Source: Schistocephalus solidus
Lineage: Eukaryota; Platyhelminthes; Cestoda; Diphyllobothriidea; Diphyllobothriidae
Direction of reading: 5' to 3'
DNA: 64,000 nt
NCBI GenBank assembly: GCA_017591395.1
Contig: WEDG01009040.1
Location: 1-64,000, forward strand
This document shows, in pieces, positions 42,850-53,906 of this stretch; position 1 is the stretch's first letter, and each line of letters opens with the position of its first letter. The notes beneath the pieces were generated by a model that worked only from the letters and a program-made list of their open reading frames with translations, was not told the DNA's origin and did no database searches. The position numbers and the translations under genes were made by a program.

Positions 42850-43155
42850 GTATGATAACGAACGACTTTCAGGAGGTAGGGAACAGCTACAGCGAGATTT
42901 CAACGGGGTTAGAACCTCGTGTGAATCCCATCTTTTGGGGAGTCCCAAATAACTTCGTCCTATCTATAATTATTTTTATCTATGAAAAAGCCGGCGCATA
43001 GTTGCATGTGTGAATTTTCTGAGAAAACTTATATTGTCGTTACAGAGATGTGCATCGTGTGGCTCTATTTTGTCCCTAAATTAGTTGACTTTCCTGCTCC
43101 TTAGTAGACCATGTCATTTGGCTGGTATAACCACCTTTCTCCGTATGGGTAGCCG
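42850..43155 (+). repeat. 306 bp direct repeat, right copy
   Basis: It has only a handful of differences from 42155-42461, including a shorter T run and CATCGTGTGG for CATCATGTGA. The high identity implies a recent duplication. Confidence 0.9.
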
Positions 43156-43384
43156 GTATTAGATGTTTACGATTTCATTGTTCGAGCTCCATTAACTTTT
43201 GTGCGGCATCCCTACTTTCGATAGATTCGTGTTTTATGCCCTATCCACTTTCAGTTTCTCCTTGATTACCAGTCGGCACCGTGGCACTTGCAGACCTAGC
43301 ACAACACTTTAGGTCTCATTATTAGTTCTCTCTCCATCAACACTAGAACAACCAGTCTTTTAAGCTTAATAAATAGCGTGAATT

Positions 43385-43562
43385 AGTTTTAAGTGATAGT
43401 AGCCTTGCACTGCAGCTACCGCACTATCTCCTCCTCCCCCACCTGAGCCCGGTGTCAAGACAGAGTCAAGAAGACCGGAGATGGGAGAGGGTGCAGGTGG
43501 CTGGCGCGGCCGGAGCCGCCCCTGGGCATACCACCACACCTGGCTCGGATCCCACGGAGTGA
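43385..43562 (-). repeat. Dispersed repeat X, partial copy
   Basis: The minus strand has the CCCACTCCGTGGGATCC-side block, CCAGCCACCTGCACCCTCTC, CTTCTTGACTCTGTCTTGAC, CACCGGGCTCAGG, GGGGGAGGAGGAGATAG and TGCAGTGCAAGG. The short GGA tract here is the position where the long GGA arrays occur in other copies. The palindromic MITE copy 2 abuts it. Confidence 0.7.
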
Positions 43563-43565
43563 TAT

Positions 43566-44555
43566 TATGTAGGCATCCCATCTCATGAAATGTCAACCAA
43601 AGTTCTGAAATGTCTTTTCAATTCAAACAAATTATTTAAGTAGGGTTGTGATTATTAACTACCGTGTATCATAATTCTAAGTTGTTTATGTCACCTTAGG
43701 ATGCCGATTTTTGAATGAGTTTCTTTTCGATTGCCTGCAAAACGCATATTCTGTAAAAAATTGCTACGTAAGTAGTATATATTTTTGTAACCGATTTTCA
43801 ATGCCCTTGGAAATTTAACTATATTTTATAGAAAGCATACCAAAATCCTTTCTTTTAGACATTTGATAGGAAATTACGCGTTCTTTAAATTTTCTACTTG
43901 AAGAAATTGTATCCTTCGCTTTTAAAAACCTTCTAGATTGTTGAATACTTTTGAGCTGTACCAGTCGTTACACTTGCATTCAAGGTCTCCAAACTACATA
44001 TTGTATAAATTATGTCTTAGGCAAAGGACACTTCTCTACGCTTTGAGGAAGAAGTCACATAGTGCGTGTCAAATTTCGCCATGGAGATGGATCCTATTGT
44101 ATACTTTGTAGGCAACATTAATAATTGACGGATACGATGTATTATGAATGAACATTTCAGGTTCTCGAAAAACCTCATAATTCGAAACTTTTTTTAAAAC
44201 GAAAAAGATAGCCTTTCTTTGAGTATAAACTTTAACGAAGACGTGATTTTCTGCCAAATGAATACAAGAAAAAATATTTTGTGCACGTTTTCTATAAAAT
44301 ATTGTTATAAATATAAGGACATCGAAAACAACTAACAAAAATGTATACTAATTAAGAAAGCAACTACATAGTATGTGTTTTGCAGGCAATCTGAAAGAAA
44401 CTCTTTCAAAAGCCGGCATCCTGACGTGACTGAAACATCTTGAGTTTAAACCTGCACGATAATCAATATTAAAATACTACTTCAGTAATGTGTTCGAATC
44501 GGAAACATATTTCAGAATTTCGATTGGCATTTAATGAGATAGGAAATCTACTATA
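43566..44555. mobile_element. Palindromic MITE, Tc1/mariner-like ends, copy 2
   Basis: The left end reads TA-TGTAGGCATCCCATCTCATG. The right end, inverted, reads TA-TAGTAGATTTCCTATCTCAT. Both continue into TCTGAAAT.T.TTT and AAT.CAAACA.ATTA blocks shared with copy 1. The inner arms pair as well (TTTCTTT..GATTGCCTGCAAAAC on each side). It is non-coding and more diverged than copy 1. Confidence 0.7.
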
Positions 44556-46430
44556 CGTACACGTGTTTTCTTCACAGTTCATGCTTGCCAGTCATATGTC
44601 GCGTGACAACCAATTGCATTAGGTAGACCGCTGTCTCTCAAACAGCGAGTCCTAGCGAGGCGATAAGTCATTTCGGTTCAGGAACGTTTTTTTCTTTCCG
44701 AGGCGTCTTCTGGGTATACGGTATTTTGAAGCTACGCCTATGGGATATCGAGTGGGCGCCGTCGTAATTGTTGGGGCTGGCTACTAAAATTATTTTGGCC
44801 TTCTGAATATCCTCACACTCCGCCGTTGTGCAGCCAGCAGCGAAAAAATCGATTAAGAGCTCTCGAATGACTTCACACCGGAATTGACTACCGGAGTAGG
44901 CTTATGGGGGGGGCAAGTGCTGGTGTATCTGCACGATCAATCGAACGAGCCGCCCATTGTGATTACACGTCGTGTCTTGCGAGCGTTCGGGTACTCGCGC
45001 GCGCGTCGACACCCTCGTGCGCACGTACTGTCCAGGTGCGGGTGTGTGGAGATGATGTCAGTATCTCATGCCGCCGACCGACGCCTCGGTCACACACAAC
45101 ACACACACACATACAGGCACACGCAGCACACACGGACCGGAGAAGCAGATGCGTCGAGGGAAGCATGCCGACATCGGCGAATCCAACGAACCTTTGTAGT
45201 TGCACCGCTGCATGCCTCAGTGATGGATTTGCCGGCCCTAAAAACGTCCACAGCTGGGTTGGATATGGAGACGAAAAGGCAGTGGCGTTCTAACGATTGT
45301 GTGGTACCAGGGCGGTGCGTGGTCCAGTGTGTTCCAAGGCCCCGCGGCAACCCTCCTTCACCTCCCAGTCCCACCCCCTACTCCACCGCCTGAAGGCTGC
45401 TTCCCTTGCCGACGTAATTCACGCTGAACACGCCACATGTACAAATATCCGCACATGACACTGTCGCCATGGTTAGATCGTGGTCATGCTGAAGCGTCCA
45501 GGTGACGCGCTCTCTTTCCCTCACTGTCTTCCTCTCCCACAGATGGCGGCAGGACTTTTAGGGTTATATATGTCAAATTATCATATAAACATACACAGGT
45601 TAAAACGACCAATGCGCTTTGATGCCCTGTGTGACATCTAATAGTAGCGTATTCTAGAATTCTTTACAGAGCACACTATTTTTGGTTACCATTTCCTTTT
45701 CACTCGTCTGTAGTTGACCATGATCATTGAATCTGTTACCTACCCAGGGCCTGGACAGAAAGAGCATCAGGAAACTGGAGGTTCTTGCATGTTTTGAGGC
45801 TTCAGACACCTGAACCTTGTTAGAAAACCTTATCCTTGCCAAAAATTGTAGTCTCAGACTCCGGTGGAGACAGCCGTCCTCCGCATCTGCACCGATAGGC
45901 TTCTACCGGGCAAATTTTGTACACTTTCATACTGGAGCTAAAAGGTTAGGAGGTTTTTTGCAATCAACTAGAAAGCACGGAGGGCGTAAGAAGGATTTAA
46001 TGAAGATGAATTAGTCTCAATTACAGGAATGAATATTTCCAGTTTGCCCGACTTCTCCATTTAACCATTAGGCAAGCCCGCAGTGGAACACCTGGAATTC
46101 TCCATCTGCCTACCATTGGTCTACGAGTTCGTTGTTTAATTATATAAGTTTTACGGACTCCCAACATGTTCGTTTTGAGGGAGTTGTAGGCCAAAATCTC
46201 GCGAAAAAACGTATTCAGTGCTGCAGTCAAGCCAGATTGGTAACCACTAGGGTGACTTTCAGTAGTACTGATCGCAGGCAACAGAGTGGAAGCCCGTCCC
46301 CTAAAGTTCCAGACCGCTAGATGCAATGACCAATTGGGCCAAGGTTCAAATCCATGGCTTTACTTGCCTACAATTGTAGTATGACTCGATATCCGAAGAA
46401 TTTAGATAGGTTGGAAATAACTATTGTTGG
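44556..46430. other. No recognised gene; (CA)n at 45096-45123
   Basis: About 1.9 kb. Long overlapping open frames at 44884-45393 lie in GC-rich sequence on both strands and show no domain. A short CA repeat lies at 45096-45123. A weak S1-like tRNA/B-box scrap (AAGGTTCAAATCCATGG) is at about 46340. Confidence 0.4.
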
Positions 46431-46439
46431 CTGCTGCTG

Positions 46440-46560
46440 TCGGTAACGCATGGCAATTGAGAGGTTTTCGAGGGCTCCAGGGCAAAATGGAACGGTCTTA
46501 TTGTGCCCTGAGATCGGGTAAGATCACTGAACAACACAGTCAAGTGAATTATTTTCTCGA
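46440..46560 (+). repeat. Repeat S1 head relic
   Basis: GAGGGCTCCAGGGCAAAATGGAACG, TGTGCCCTGAGATCGGGTAAG and GATCACTGAACA recall the S1 head (CTCCAGGGCACAACGGAACAT ... AGATCGGTGA). Confidence 0.5.
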
Positions 46561-49495
46561 AAAATTCCTCTGAGTAGCCGTGTTTCTCTATTTTTCCTTT
46601 ATGTCTTATAGTAAGCCATTTTTCATGTTACTGAGAGGCCCTATCGAAATTTTTATGAGAAGAGGAAGATCGATTTTGTAGGGGGGGGGGGGGGGTAGGA
46701 TTTATGACGGAATTCAGCCAACAGAAGAGTACCTCTCCACCAGACACCTCCCGGTCAACACTCTCCACCCCACCCCGAGACCGCACTATTGTGGCATTTC
46801 GGCAAACGACGCGGTTTGTTTTGCGCTATGCAACTCCCAGGTGTAGTGTTGGTGGTGGTGCTGGCGCTTGCCTCGTGCTCTCGGCGGGGCTACATCAAAG
46901 GAAACTGTCTGGTGGTATTTGGTCCGTTTCCGTGGTCTGTAAATGGGTTTCCCCATGCCACCGAAGTCACCCCCTCCACCTACAGTGAGTGAGCGTACGC
47001 TGGACGTGTGCGCTACGCGAGGGGGGGGGGGGCGTGGGAGGAGGAGGAGGTTACGAAGCTGAACTCTCTACAGAGGGTTGGACTTGCTTTTGTGATTTCT
47101 TCCCACACAGACCGGTTGTGCACAAACACACGCGTAAAAATGAATTATATGGAATACTGAAGTCTTGTGAAATAATAATCGAATTCAGGACCTCCTCTTT
47201 GCATGCATATCGTGATCCTAGTGGGAGTCTATGTGTGTGATCAGGGCGGTGGCCAGAAAGTCAAGTTGATGGGTCAAGAGTTACAGTCAACGTCTACCTG
47301 CGTGAGCTAATCATTCACGCTGTCTCTACGTGAAACTCATGTCTCAACTGCGACTCCACAAAGGCCCGTTGTACATGTCAGCCAACCCCCGGCAACCACA
47401 TTGACCAGCTGGATGCAGCTAGGCCAGGACAGTTGGCCTGTTACTCTAGTGCCAGTGGCTTTGCGTGCGTAGACTAGTTGGGCCAGTCGAAAGGAATCAG
47501 CCACGTTGCGGCACGCGTAAACAAGATCTTGATGTCAGTTCAACCCCTGTCCCCAAGCCTGTCCTTCCTCGTCCTCGGTCTGGCTATTTTGACCCAGCGT
47601 GTGTGGAAAGAGATAGAAGGTGGGATGGATGTTGTGCAAGTCTAGTTCACTCCAATGCACTTCACGCGTTAGTCACGATTATTCCTAGGAGGTAGGCGAT
47701 TTTCAGCAGCCTGTCCAACGGAACAATCCTAACGCGAACTATATCAGCAATTTGCTGTGGCTGACTTTAAGTAAATAGCAGCTCTCTGAGGCAGAACGCA
47801 GGGCATATCGATCTTTCTGTCCTTCCGTGCAAGCAGCCGGAAGTTTAATACATACTGGGCTATATAGGCTTACAAAGGAGAATCCTTGGCAAGAACCTAA
47901 TAAGTGACCCAAAGCAGGGAACAAAGGATAGAACAGCGAGTACTACAGAACCGATGGTAATAGGGGCTACATGATGAAAAGGAGAGCACCAACCTAATCC
48001 ATGGTTTTTGCTCGAGTTAGTATTATTTGCCGGGTTAGAAGGATCGCACAATAGTTTGTTGCCCCGACAGTGGGTGGATTGTGAGATCCGGTAGCTTTAC
48101 CTCACCGCCGACCACTATGCGCGATATCATTCCTAGCTGAATTGACCAACTTTTATTGGGATCCTTGACGGGATTAAGAATGAGACCCGCTCTGCACGAT
48201 CTTTCATTAGCAAAGTAAAACGAATGCGTTTTGAAACTACCGTGACGTCCTAACAGTTGCCACCTGGAAAGTTGCCATGTGACTGGATACTTCGGTCCTT
48301 CTGCCGCTAATGAAATATAATGTGGCCCTTCTAACCCGTCAACGAATACTGCTTCTAACGAGTACAATGGATAGAGAGTAAGGGTTATGTTGGCATGCAG
48401 TGCAGTCACGTTTTACACACTGGCCTGTCCTTCGTTCCCTGAATTGGGTCGCAAATTACGTTCTTGCCGAATCCAGCTATGCGCCTGGACTTTCAAGCTG
48501 TCGCGTTCATCGAAAAACGAATGGGCATTCCGTAGTTGATTTAAAGAATGCTTCCCTTGGGAAGCATTGTCCGCGTTCTCGTTGCCAATGTACTCAGTAA
48601 AAATCAAATGACAACTTTTATGGGGAAAAATGGAAACCAAGCCGGATGCTGATCAACACAGTTTGTCTTCAAGATGAAACACACTACCTCCCATCAACCT
48701 TTGATCCCCAATTTGGGAAGCGGGTTTGAAAGCAATGGAAGTCAGTTTGGGGATGGTGTTCGCTGGTCTAGCCTGGTTGATAGACGAAAAGCGGGTTTTC
48801 CGTTTTGGCTGGGAATGGAGAAGGACTACCTGGTCGTCGGTCGACCGCTGACTAACCGTAACCATTGCTAAAACATTTTTGACAAAATGTGTATGACCAA
48901 TAGAAGCGAGCGGGTAAGTTCCAGTGTGGATTTATATCATAACGGTTACTGCCAGCTCGGTTTCTCAACCTCTTCTCTTCTACTGGGGGCTTATGTGTAC
49001 TCTTCATGTGGATCTTTTTAGTGCCACTAATCAGAGATAGGCCGCTACTGTAGTTATTAAATATTTCTTTTCCATGCAACCACGTTCGCACAATCCGGAA
49101 AAGATTTGCCAGCAAAGACAAGATAGGTAGGGATGTTCATTTCTGGCCGTTGTGATATCGTTAGCCGGACAAGGTCCAACCGCAGACGGTGACGTGGATC
49201 CTTGAGCTTAACGCCGTGCCTCCTGAATGAAGGGCATGACATAAGTAATACGGAGGCATTGCACCACGTACATCATGTCCAGCGTGTTTAAAGTAGACTT
49301 GCCAATGGCAGACAATGACAGAAGGAGGAGCGAGTCAGACCAAACCAACGCTAATCAGCGCCTTACTTGTTACAGTAAATCCGACGCGCCTGGAAACCAC
49401 TACGAAGCACCAAAATTCGTGGCTTGGCGGGATGCCAATTCGCACCATAAATCGGTTTTTCGCCCACCGCCTCCTCCTCCTTCCTACTGTGGTTT
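46561..49495. other. No recognised gene; G runs at 46681 and 47022
   Basis: About 2.9 kb. It contains G runs of 15 and ~11 bases. An S1-tail scrap on the minus strand lies at about 49110-49165 (TTTCTGGCC, AGACAAGATAGG). Open frames are up to 124 codons, occur on both strands and lack domains. This is the longest stretch without an assignable element. Confidence 0.4.
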
Positions 49496-49499
49496 AGGC

Positions 49500-49920
49500 T
49501 GGAATGAGGAGGAGGAGGAAGGAGGAGGAGGAGGAGGAGGAGGAGGAGGGAGGAGGGAGGAGGAGGAGGAGGGAGGGATGAGGGAGGAGGGAGGAGGAGG
49601 AGGAGGAGGGAGGAGGGAGGAGGAGGAGGGAGGAGGAGGGAGGAGGAGGAGGAGGGAGGAGGGAGGAGGAGGAGGAGGGGGATGAGGAGGAGGAGGAGGG
49701 AGGAGGAGGAGGAGGAGGAGGAGGAGGGAGGAGGAGGAGGAGGAGGGAGGAGGAGGGAGGAGGAGGAGGAGGAGGGAGGAGGAGGAGGAGGAGGAGGAGG
49801 AGGAGGGAGGAGGAGGAGGGAGGAGGAGGAGGAGGAGGAGGAGGGAGGAGGGAGGAGAGGAGGAGGAGGAGGAGGAGGAGGAGGAGGAGGAGGAGGAGGA
49901 GGAGGAGGAGGAGGAGGAGA
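49500..49920 (+). repeat. (GGA)n array with GGGA interruptions
   Basis: About 420 bp, purine-only over nearly its whole length, with many GGAGGGA variants. It ends exactly in GAGAGTGCG, the position of a short GGA tract inside repeat X. The Ser/Pro/Leu and Glu/Gly/Arg open frames are artefacts. Confidence 0.97.
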
Positions 49921-50015
49921 GAGTGCGATATATGCAGCGCAAATCTACTACCATTATAGTCTTATTCACGCGCAAGTTACCGTTCCTGCACCACCTTGCT
50001 GTGGAGTAAAAGGTA
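49921..50015 (+). repeat. Dispersed repeat X, right part after GGA array
   Basis: GAGAGTGCG, GCAGCGCAAATCTACTA, CACGCGCAAGTTACCGT and CCTGCACCACCTTGCTGTGG match 58488-58562. Confidence 0.8.
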
Positions 50016-51460
50016 GGCCTTATCAAAAACAATGGTTGAACTGTCAGTGACCCCTTAATGGCAACTCACGCCTACGTAGAATCCAGAAGCCCAGACTGAA
50101 TTTTGGTGCTTGTGGGAAGCAGCGCGCATGATAAGGATAGTGCTTGATCCAGCCCTGCCAGTCATTGCACTGGCGTCACTCACCAGTCTCCTTAACCTTC
50201 CGCTTAAACTGTTTGGTTACTGACAGAGAGAGGGTGAAAGAGAGAGAGAGAGAAACCGGGGGTGTTGGAATCGATGATAAGCTAAGTTAAGTTAAGCTGA
50301 TTACTGCGCAACTCACCACCTCACCTTCCGCTTAGTGATTGTCCTCATCAATTACCATATACATTCTGCTGGAGCAAGTGAACCACGGTCTGATGCCCTG
50401 TTGACTGGAGTCGGGGTGACATTCACAGACCTGTCCTTACTGTTGGTTCGACTGTGTGCATCCTGTTTTAGCTTGGAGCTCTGAGGTCTGGAGCCCTTCA
50501 CAGGAGTCCCCACAGCGAACAGTAACCAGTAATTCAGGAGCAGTGCCGATCATCAGATGGAAAGAGTAAGTAAATTGGCAACTTGGATCAGGTATTATGT
50601 CTTACCTCAGAACATGCTCAGGAGTGAATAGTCTTCAGAGTGGCCTTATCTTTCTGACTTTTTCCCACAGTTTAGAACTAGATCATAGCTTAAACGGTAG
50701 AAAGAGGTTCCTTTCAGCCTGGCTCAGATAAGAAACCTGTATCCAATATGTAGTAACTGGGCAAAAGTCTGCTGGGCAATTTGACTGTATGGTTGAAAAT
50801 GGACCTATCCACCGTGCCCTTTCCGAACACCACCTTTCGGAACTACAAAGCCCTTAGAATGTTTTGCATGCTCGAGAGCTGGGCTACAGACGTGTTAGTA
50901 CCGGCTGGTTGCTTGTGCTTTTCGGGCCCTTGGAGCCGGCCCAGCCTAGAATAGCGCTTGCGTGTGGGCCTACTGGGGAGGAGGAAGTGGAGAGTCGAAC
51001 TTGAATTGAGACATCGCCCAGATACAAGCAGCAAGCGGTTCACAGGATCGCGCCGGTAGTTGAGTTCAGTGTGAGAACTGTCGTGGAGGGGGGGGGGGAG
51101 GGGGGGATGGACTCCGACATCCAAGCCCGTGATGATTGCACTCACGACTGACGTCTATTTGGGTCATTTTGGTTGGTGGGATGGGGAGTGGGGGTTGCAA
51201 GTTGAGTGGCGACACTGCGTACGGAGTCGGGCCAAAAGAACCCCACCTGCGGGGTTCAACCGGATGGATACACGGGCGCCTGCGAACCGGGGCGCATGCT
51301 CAATGACATAAAAATAACTTTTAAATCTTTAATGTACGAGCTATGACCATTTTTGGGGAAGTGGACCAGAAGGTGAGACAGCGAATGGCTGGAAGCAATG
51401 AAAATAGGCACTAAAGGGAGGCATAAGTGAAGTCAGAAAATTAATAAATAAAAAGAGGCA
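50016..51460. other. No recognised gene; (GA)n at 50226-50253
   Basis: About 1.4 kb with a short GA repeat and a G run at 51089-51107. No supported gene. Confidence 0.4.
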
Positions 51461-51465
51461 GGAAG

Positions 51466-51522
51466 AGGAGGAGGAGGAGGAGGAGGAGGAGGAGGAGGAG
51501 GAGGAGGAGAAGGAGGAGGAGA
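51466..51522 (+). repeat. (GGA)n microsatellite
   Basis: About 18 GGA units. Unlike the array at 49.5 kb, repeat X sequence is not recognisable on its right side. Confidence 0.93.
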
Positions 51523-52733
51523 CTATCATTATTTGCTGACACCGACCCGTCAACCCTTAAACTCGCACAAGCAACCATAATTTATGACTCACGGTAACTT
51601 TTCAAAACATTTTTATGTTTTTTGGGAAATCCCGCCTTCCGTCGACCTCCCAGATTTATGGAGGTTGGCACAAGCCTCTGGCAATAACAAGTTTCCGTTT
51701 CTTCTCCCGCAGACTGCGAGTGTATCACACATGCAACCCTCGTCGGTTCCTGTGCTTGAGAGTTATAAGTCCCTGACAGCAAAATTGCCGGCCTGTCGGG
51801 TGATTCCTGTCATCAGTTACTTAACTTCACAACTGCCTATTTGCCGTCTCAGCCACCGCAAAGGAATAAGCGGTCGCATGGTAGGCAGATAAAGAAGTTC
51901 CAGTCTAAACTCGACATTCCTTCTTCACGACTTATGGTGCAGTTAACCCTGCCAACGGTTAGCCTATCAACTATCACAAAGGGCGATAGTAAGATTGAAT
52001 ACCAGGCGCATCTGTTAGGTGGATGACAGCCATCTACGTCTAGTTTTTGACTCTTTTTAACGTCCGAAGCAACAGTCAAGTTTTTCTTCCATTTCGGCCT
52101 GCACCAACATTGCCTTGGCTGCCTTAGTTTTTAACATGGAACTTGGTTTCTGGTCAGGTTCCCGTGTTCTGGCCCGAAAATCCGCTTCGTCACGCGTTTC
52201 CGAGAGCGGACCCCCGTGTCTATGAAATGGACGACCTTGCTCGGTCCTTCACGTGAGAAAATGGACTAAACGACACAACTCCTAATGATGCTCACCATAG
52301 TTCATGCCGCTGAAGTCACTGACAGTTGATTAGCTAATAAGTGGAGTGTAGGTGAAGAATGCACAGGAGCTCAATAGATAGTAACCCAACTGGCAACTTA
52401 AACGGGTCGCAATTGGGAATGGGATGAAAGTTCGATATGCATATTGAAATCCGATTGAGAATCGAGCCTCGCTTGCGAATAAGTCTTGGCGTTAGCAGCT
52501 TATGTTTTTTGGGTTTTATAGGTCTGTTAAATACCTTTGTTAACAATATGTTCAATGCTAGAAATTTTGCAAAGAAATGATAGAATCCAGTACTAGAGAG
52601 AATAGGCTGTTTCAATTTAAACAAAATATCATTATGATTTTTGGTGTTTTTGTGAGCACTTGCGTATAGTCTACTAAACGTACCTTTCTGAAAAAGCTCC
52701 TACCAAACTAAACAAAGGCTCTAACCATCTTTA

Positions 52734-52734
<1 letters not shown>
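51523..52734. other. No recognised feature
   Basis: About 1.2 kb, AT-rich towards the right. Open frames under 103 codons, without domains. Confidence 0.4.

Positions 52735-52795
<61 letters not shown>
52735..52795 (+). repeat. (TA)n microsatellite
   Basis: About 29 perfect TA units. Confidence 0.96.
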
Positions 52796-52799
<4 letters not shown>

Positions 52800-53044
52800 G
52801 CAGTACCGTTTACTTGATTATTGGCAGATATGGCAACATGAGAACTATATAATTTTTCGCCAAACACGCAAACATACAGAGCAGGTTCGGCTAAATCTAA
52901 ATTAATACATAAACATCGATCATGTTTCGAGAGTATGTTACTACGTTTTTTACTGTCAATGTATATGGTAGCTAAAAAACAGGGACCAATGAGAAGACAC
53001 AATTTACTGCTCAATACTGATGCGGAATGAGTCATTTGTGAAAT
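52796..53044. other. Unassigned spacer
   Basis: No recognised feature before repeat X and the retrotransposon. Confidence 0.35.
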
Positions 53045-53906
53045 GCCATGGGATCCAAGCCAGTTGGGGTGGTACGCCCAGGGGCGGCTCCGGCCGCGCC
53101 AGCCACCTGCGCCCTCTCCCATCTCCAGTCTTCTTAACTCTGTCATGACACCGGGTTCAGGTGAGGGGGAGGAGGAGAGCGTGTGGTAGATGCAGCGAAA
53201 GTCTGCTATCACTTTAAACTAAATCACGTGCAAGTCACCGTCCGTGCACCACCCTTCCGTGGAGCATACGGTCGACATCATCGAAATCGACAGTCAAACT
53301 ATCGTGTACTGGTGTAGGGGTATAAGTGTACTAGTTAGGGGTAGCACCACACAGATAGCATTTGGTCGCTCCATTTGGCTCGTACAGGTGAAGAATGTTC
53401 CTGTGGCCGTCTCTACCTGGTACCCAAATCTCACATGTGCCTCCTCGAAGTTGGGTTCTTCCCAGCGGCCACACCCCGGGCAACCATCACGACCAGAGAA
53501 CTAAACCAGTTGAGGGTCTTCGGTGTTGTGTGTGCCTCCACACCCGGTAAGTCTGACTCCCGAACTTCACACCCCCCCCCCTCTCAAAAAGTCCTACGGT
53601 GGGGGCGACAACACCCCGTAGCCGGCCTAGGCTAACTCGGGTCGCTCTCCCGACAAAAAAATACCGTGACCCATAGTGGAGTTCAGCAGCCGTCTGGGAT
53701 GTCCTAGCAGCCCTATTTAGGGACAGCACTGTTTGCCTCCTCGCGGAGGAAGGGGCTAGACAAGGTGCCCTAAACAAATGCCAGGTCTCACGTCTTCTGC
53801 AGCCGGCCGCGGCTAGCAGATCGAAAAATACGCGGTCGTAAAACTCAAACAAACAAAAATACCCCTTATCCACACTCCCCCTCGCCATACCCTCTAGGCT
53901 GCTCGA
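53045..53906 (+). repeat. 5' region of the zinc-finger retrotransposon (contains repeat X)
   Basis: Begins with repeat X blocks: CCACCTGCGCCCTCTCCCATC, CTTCTTAACTCTGTCATGAC, GGAGGAGGAGAGCG, GCACCACCCTTCCGTGGAGC. It continues through about 550 bp of GC-rich untranslated-looking sequence to the first Met of the endonuclease. Repeat X therefore probably represents the 5' UTR of this family. A C run at 53572-53581 is present. Confidence 0.6.

Noticed and set aside
42155..43155. An LTR retrotransposon with 307 bp LTRs
   Set aside because: The repeats lack TG...CA ends, there is no primer-binding site or polypurine tract, and the interior is a CR1-like RT fragment in antisense, without gag, protease or integrase.
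44884..45393. 169- and 129-codon plus open frames in GC-rich DNA
   Set aside because: Both frames and the minus strand are open at once, with no domain, splice context or repeat relationship; probably chance in GC-rich sequence.
49275..50050. Ser/Pro/Leu-rich 182-codon minus frame and Glu/Gly-rich plus frames
   Set aside because: Products of the GGA array; they start in ordinary DNA and end in repeat X.
53487..53888. 133-codon minus open frame
   Set aside because: Lies in the 5' region of a plus-strand retrotransposon and has no domain.
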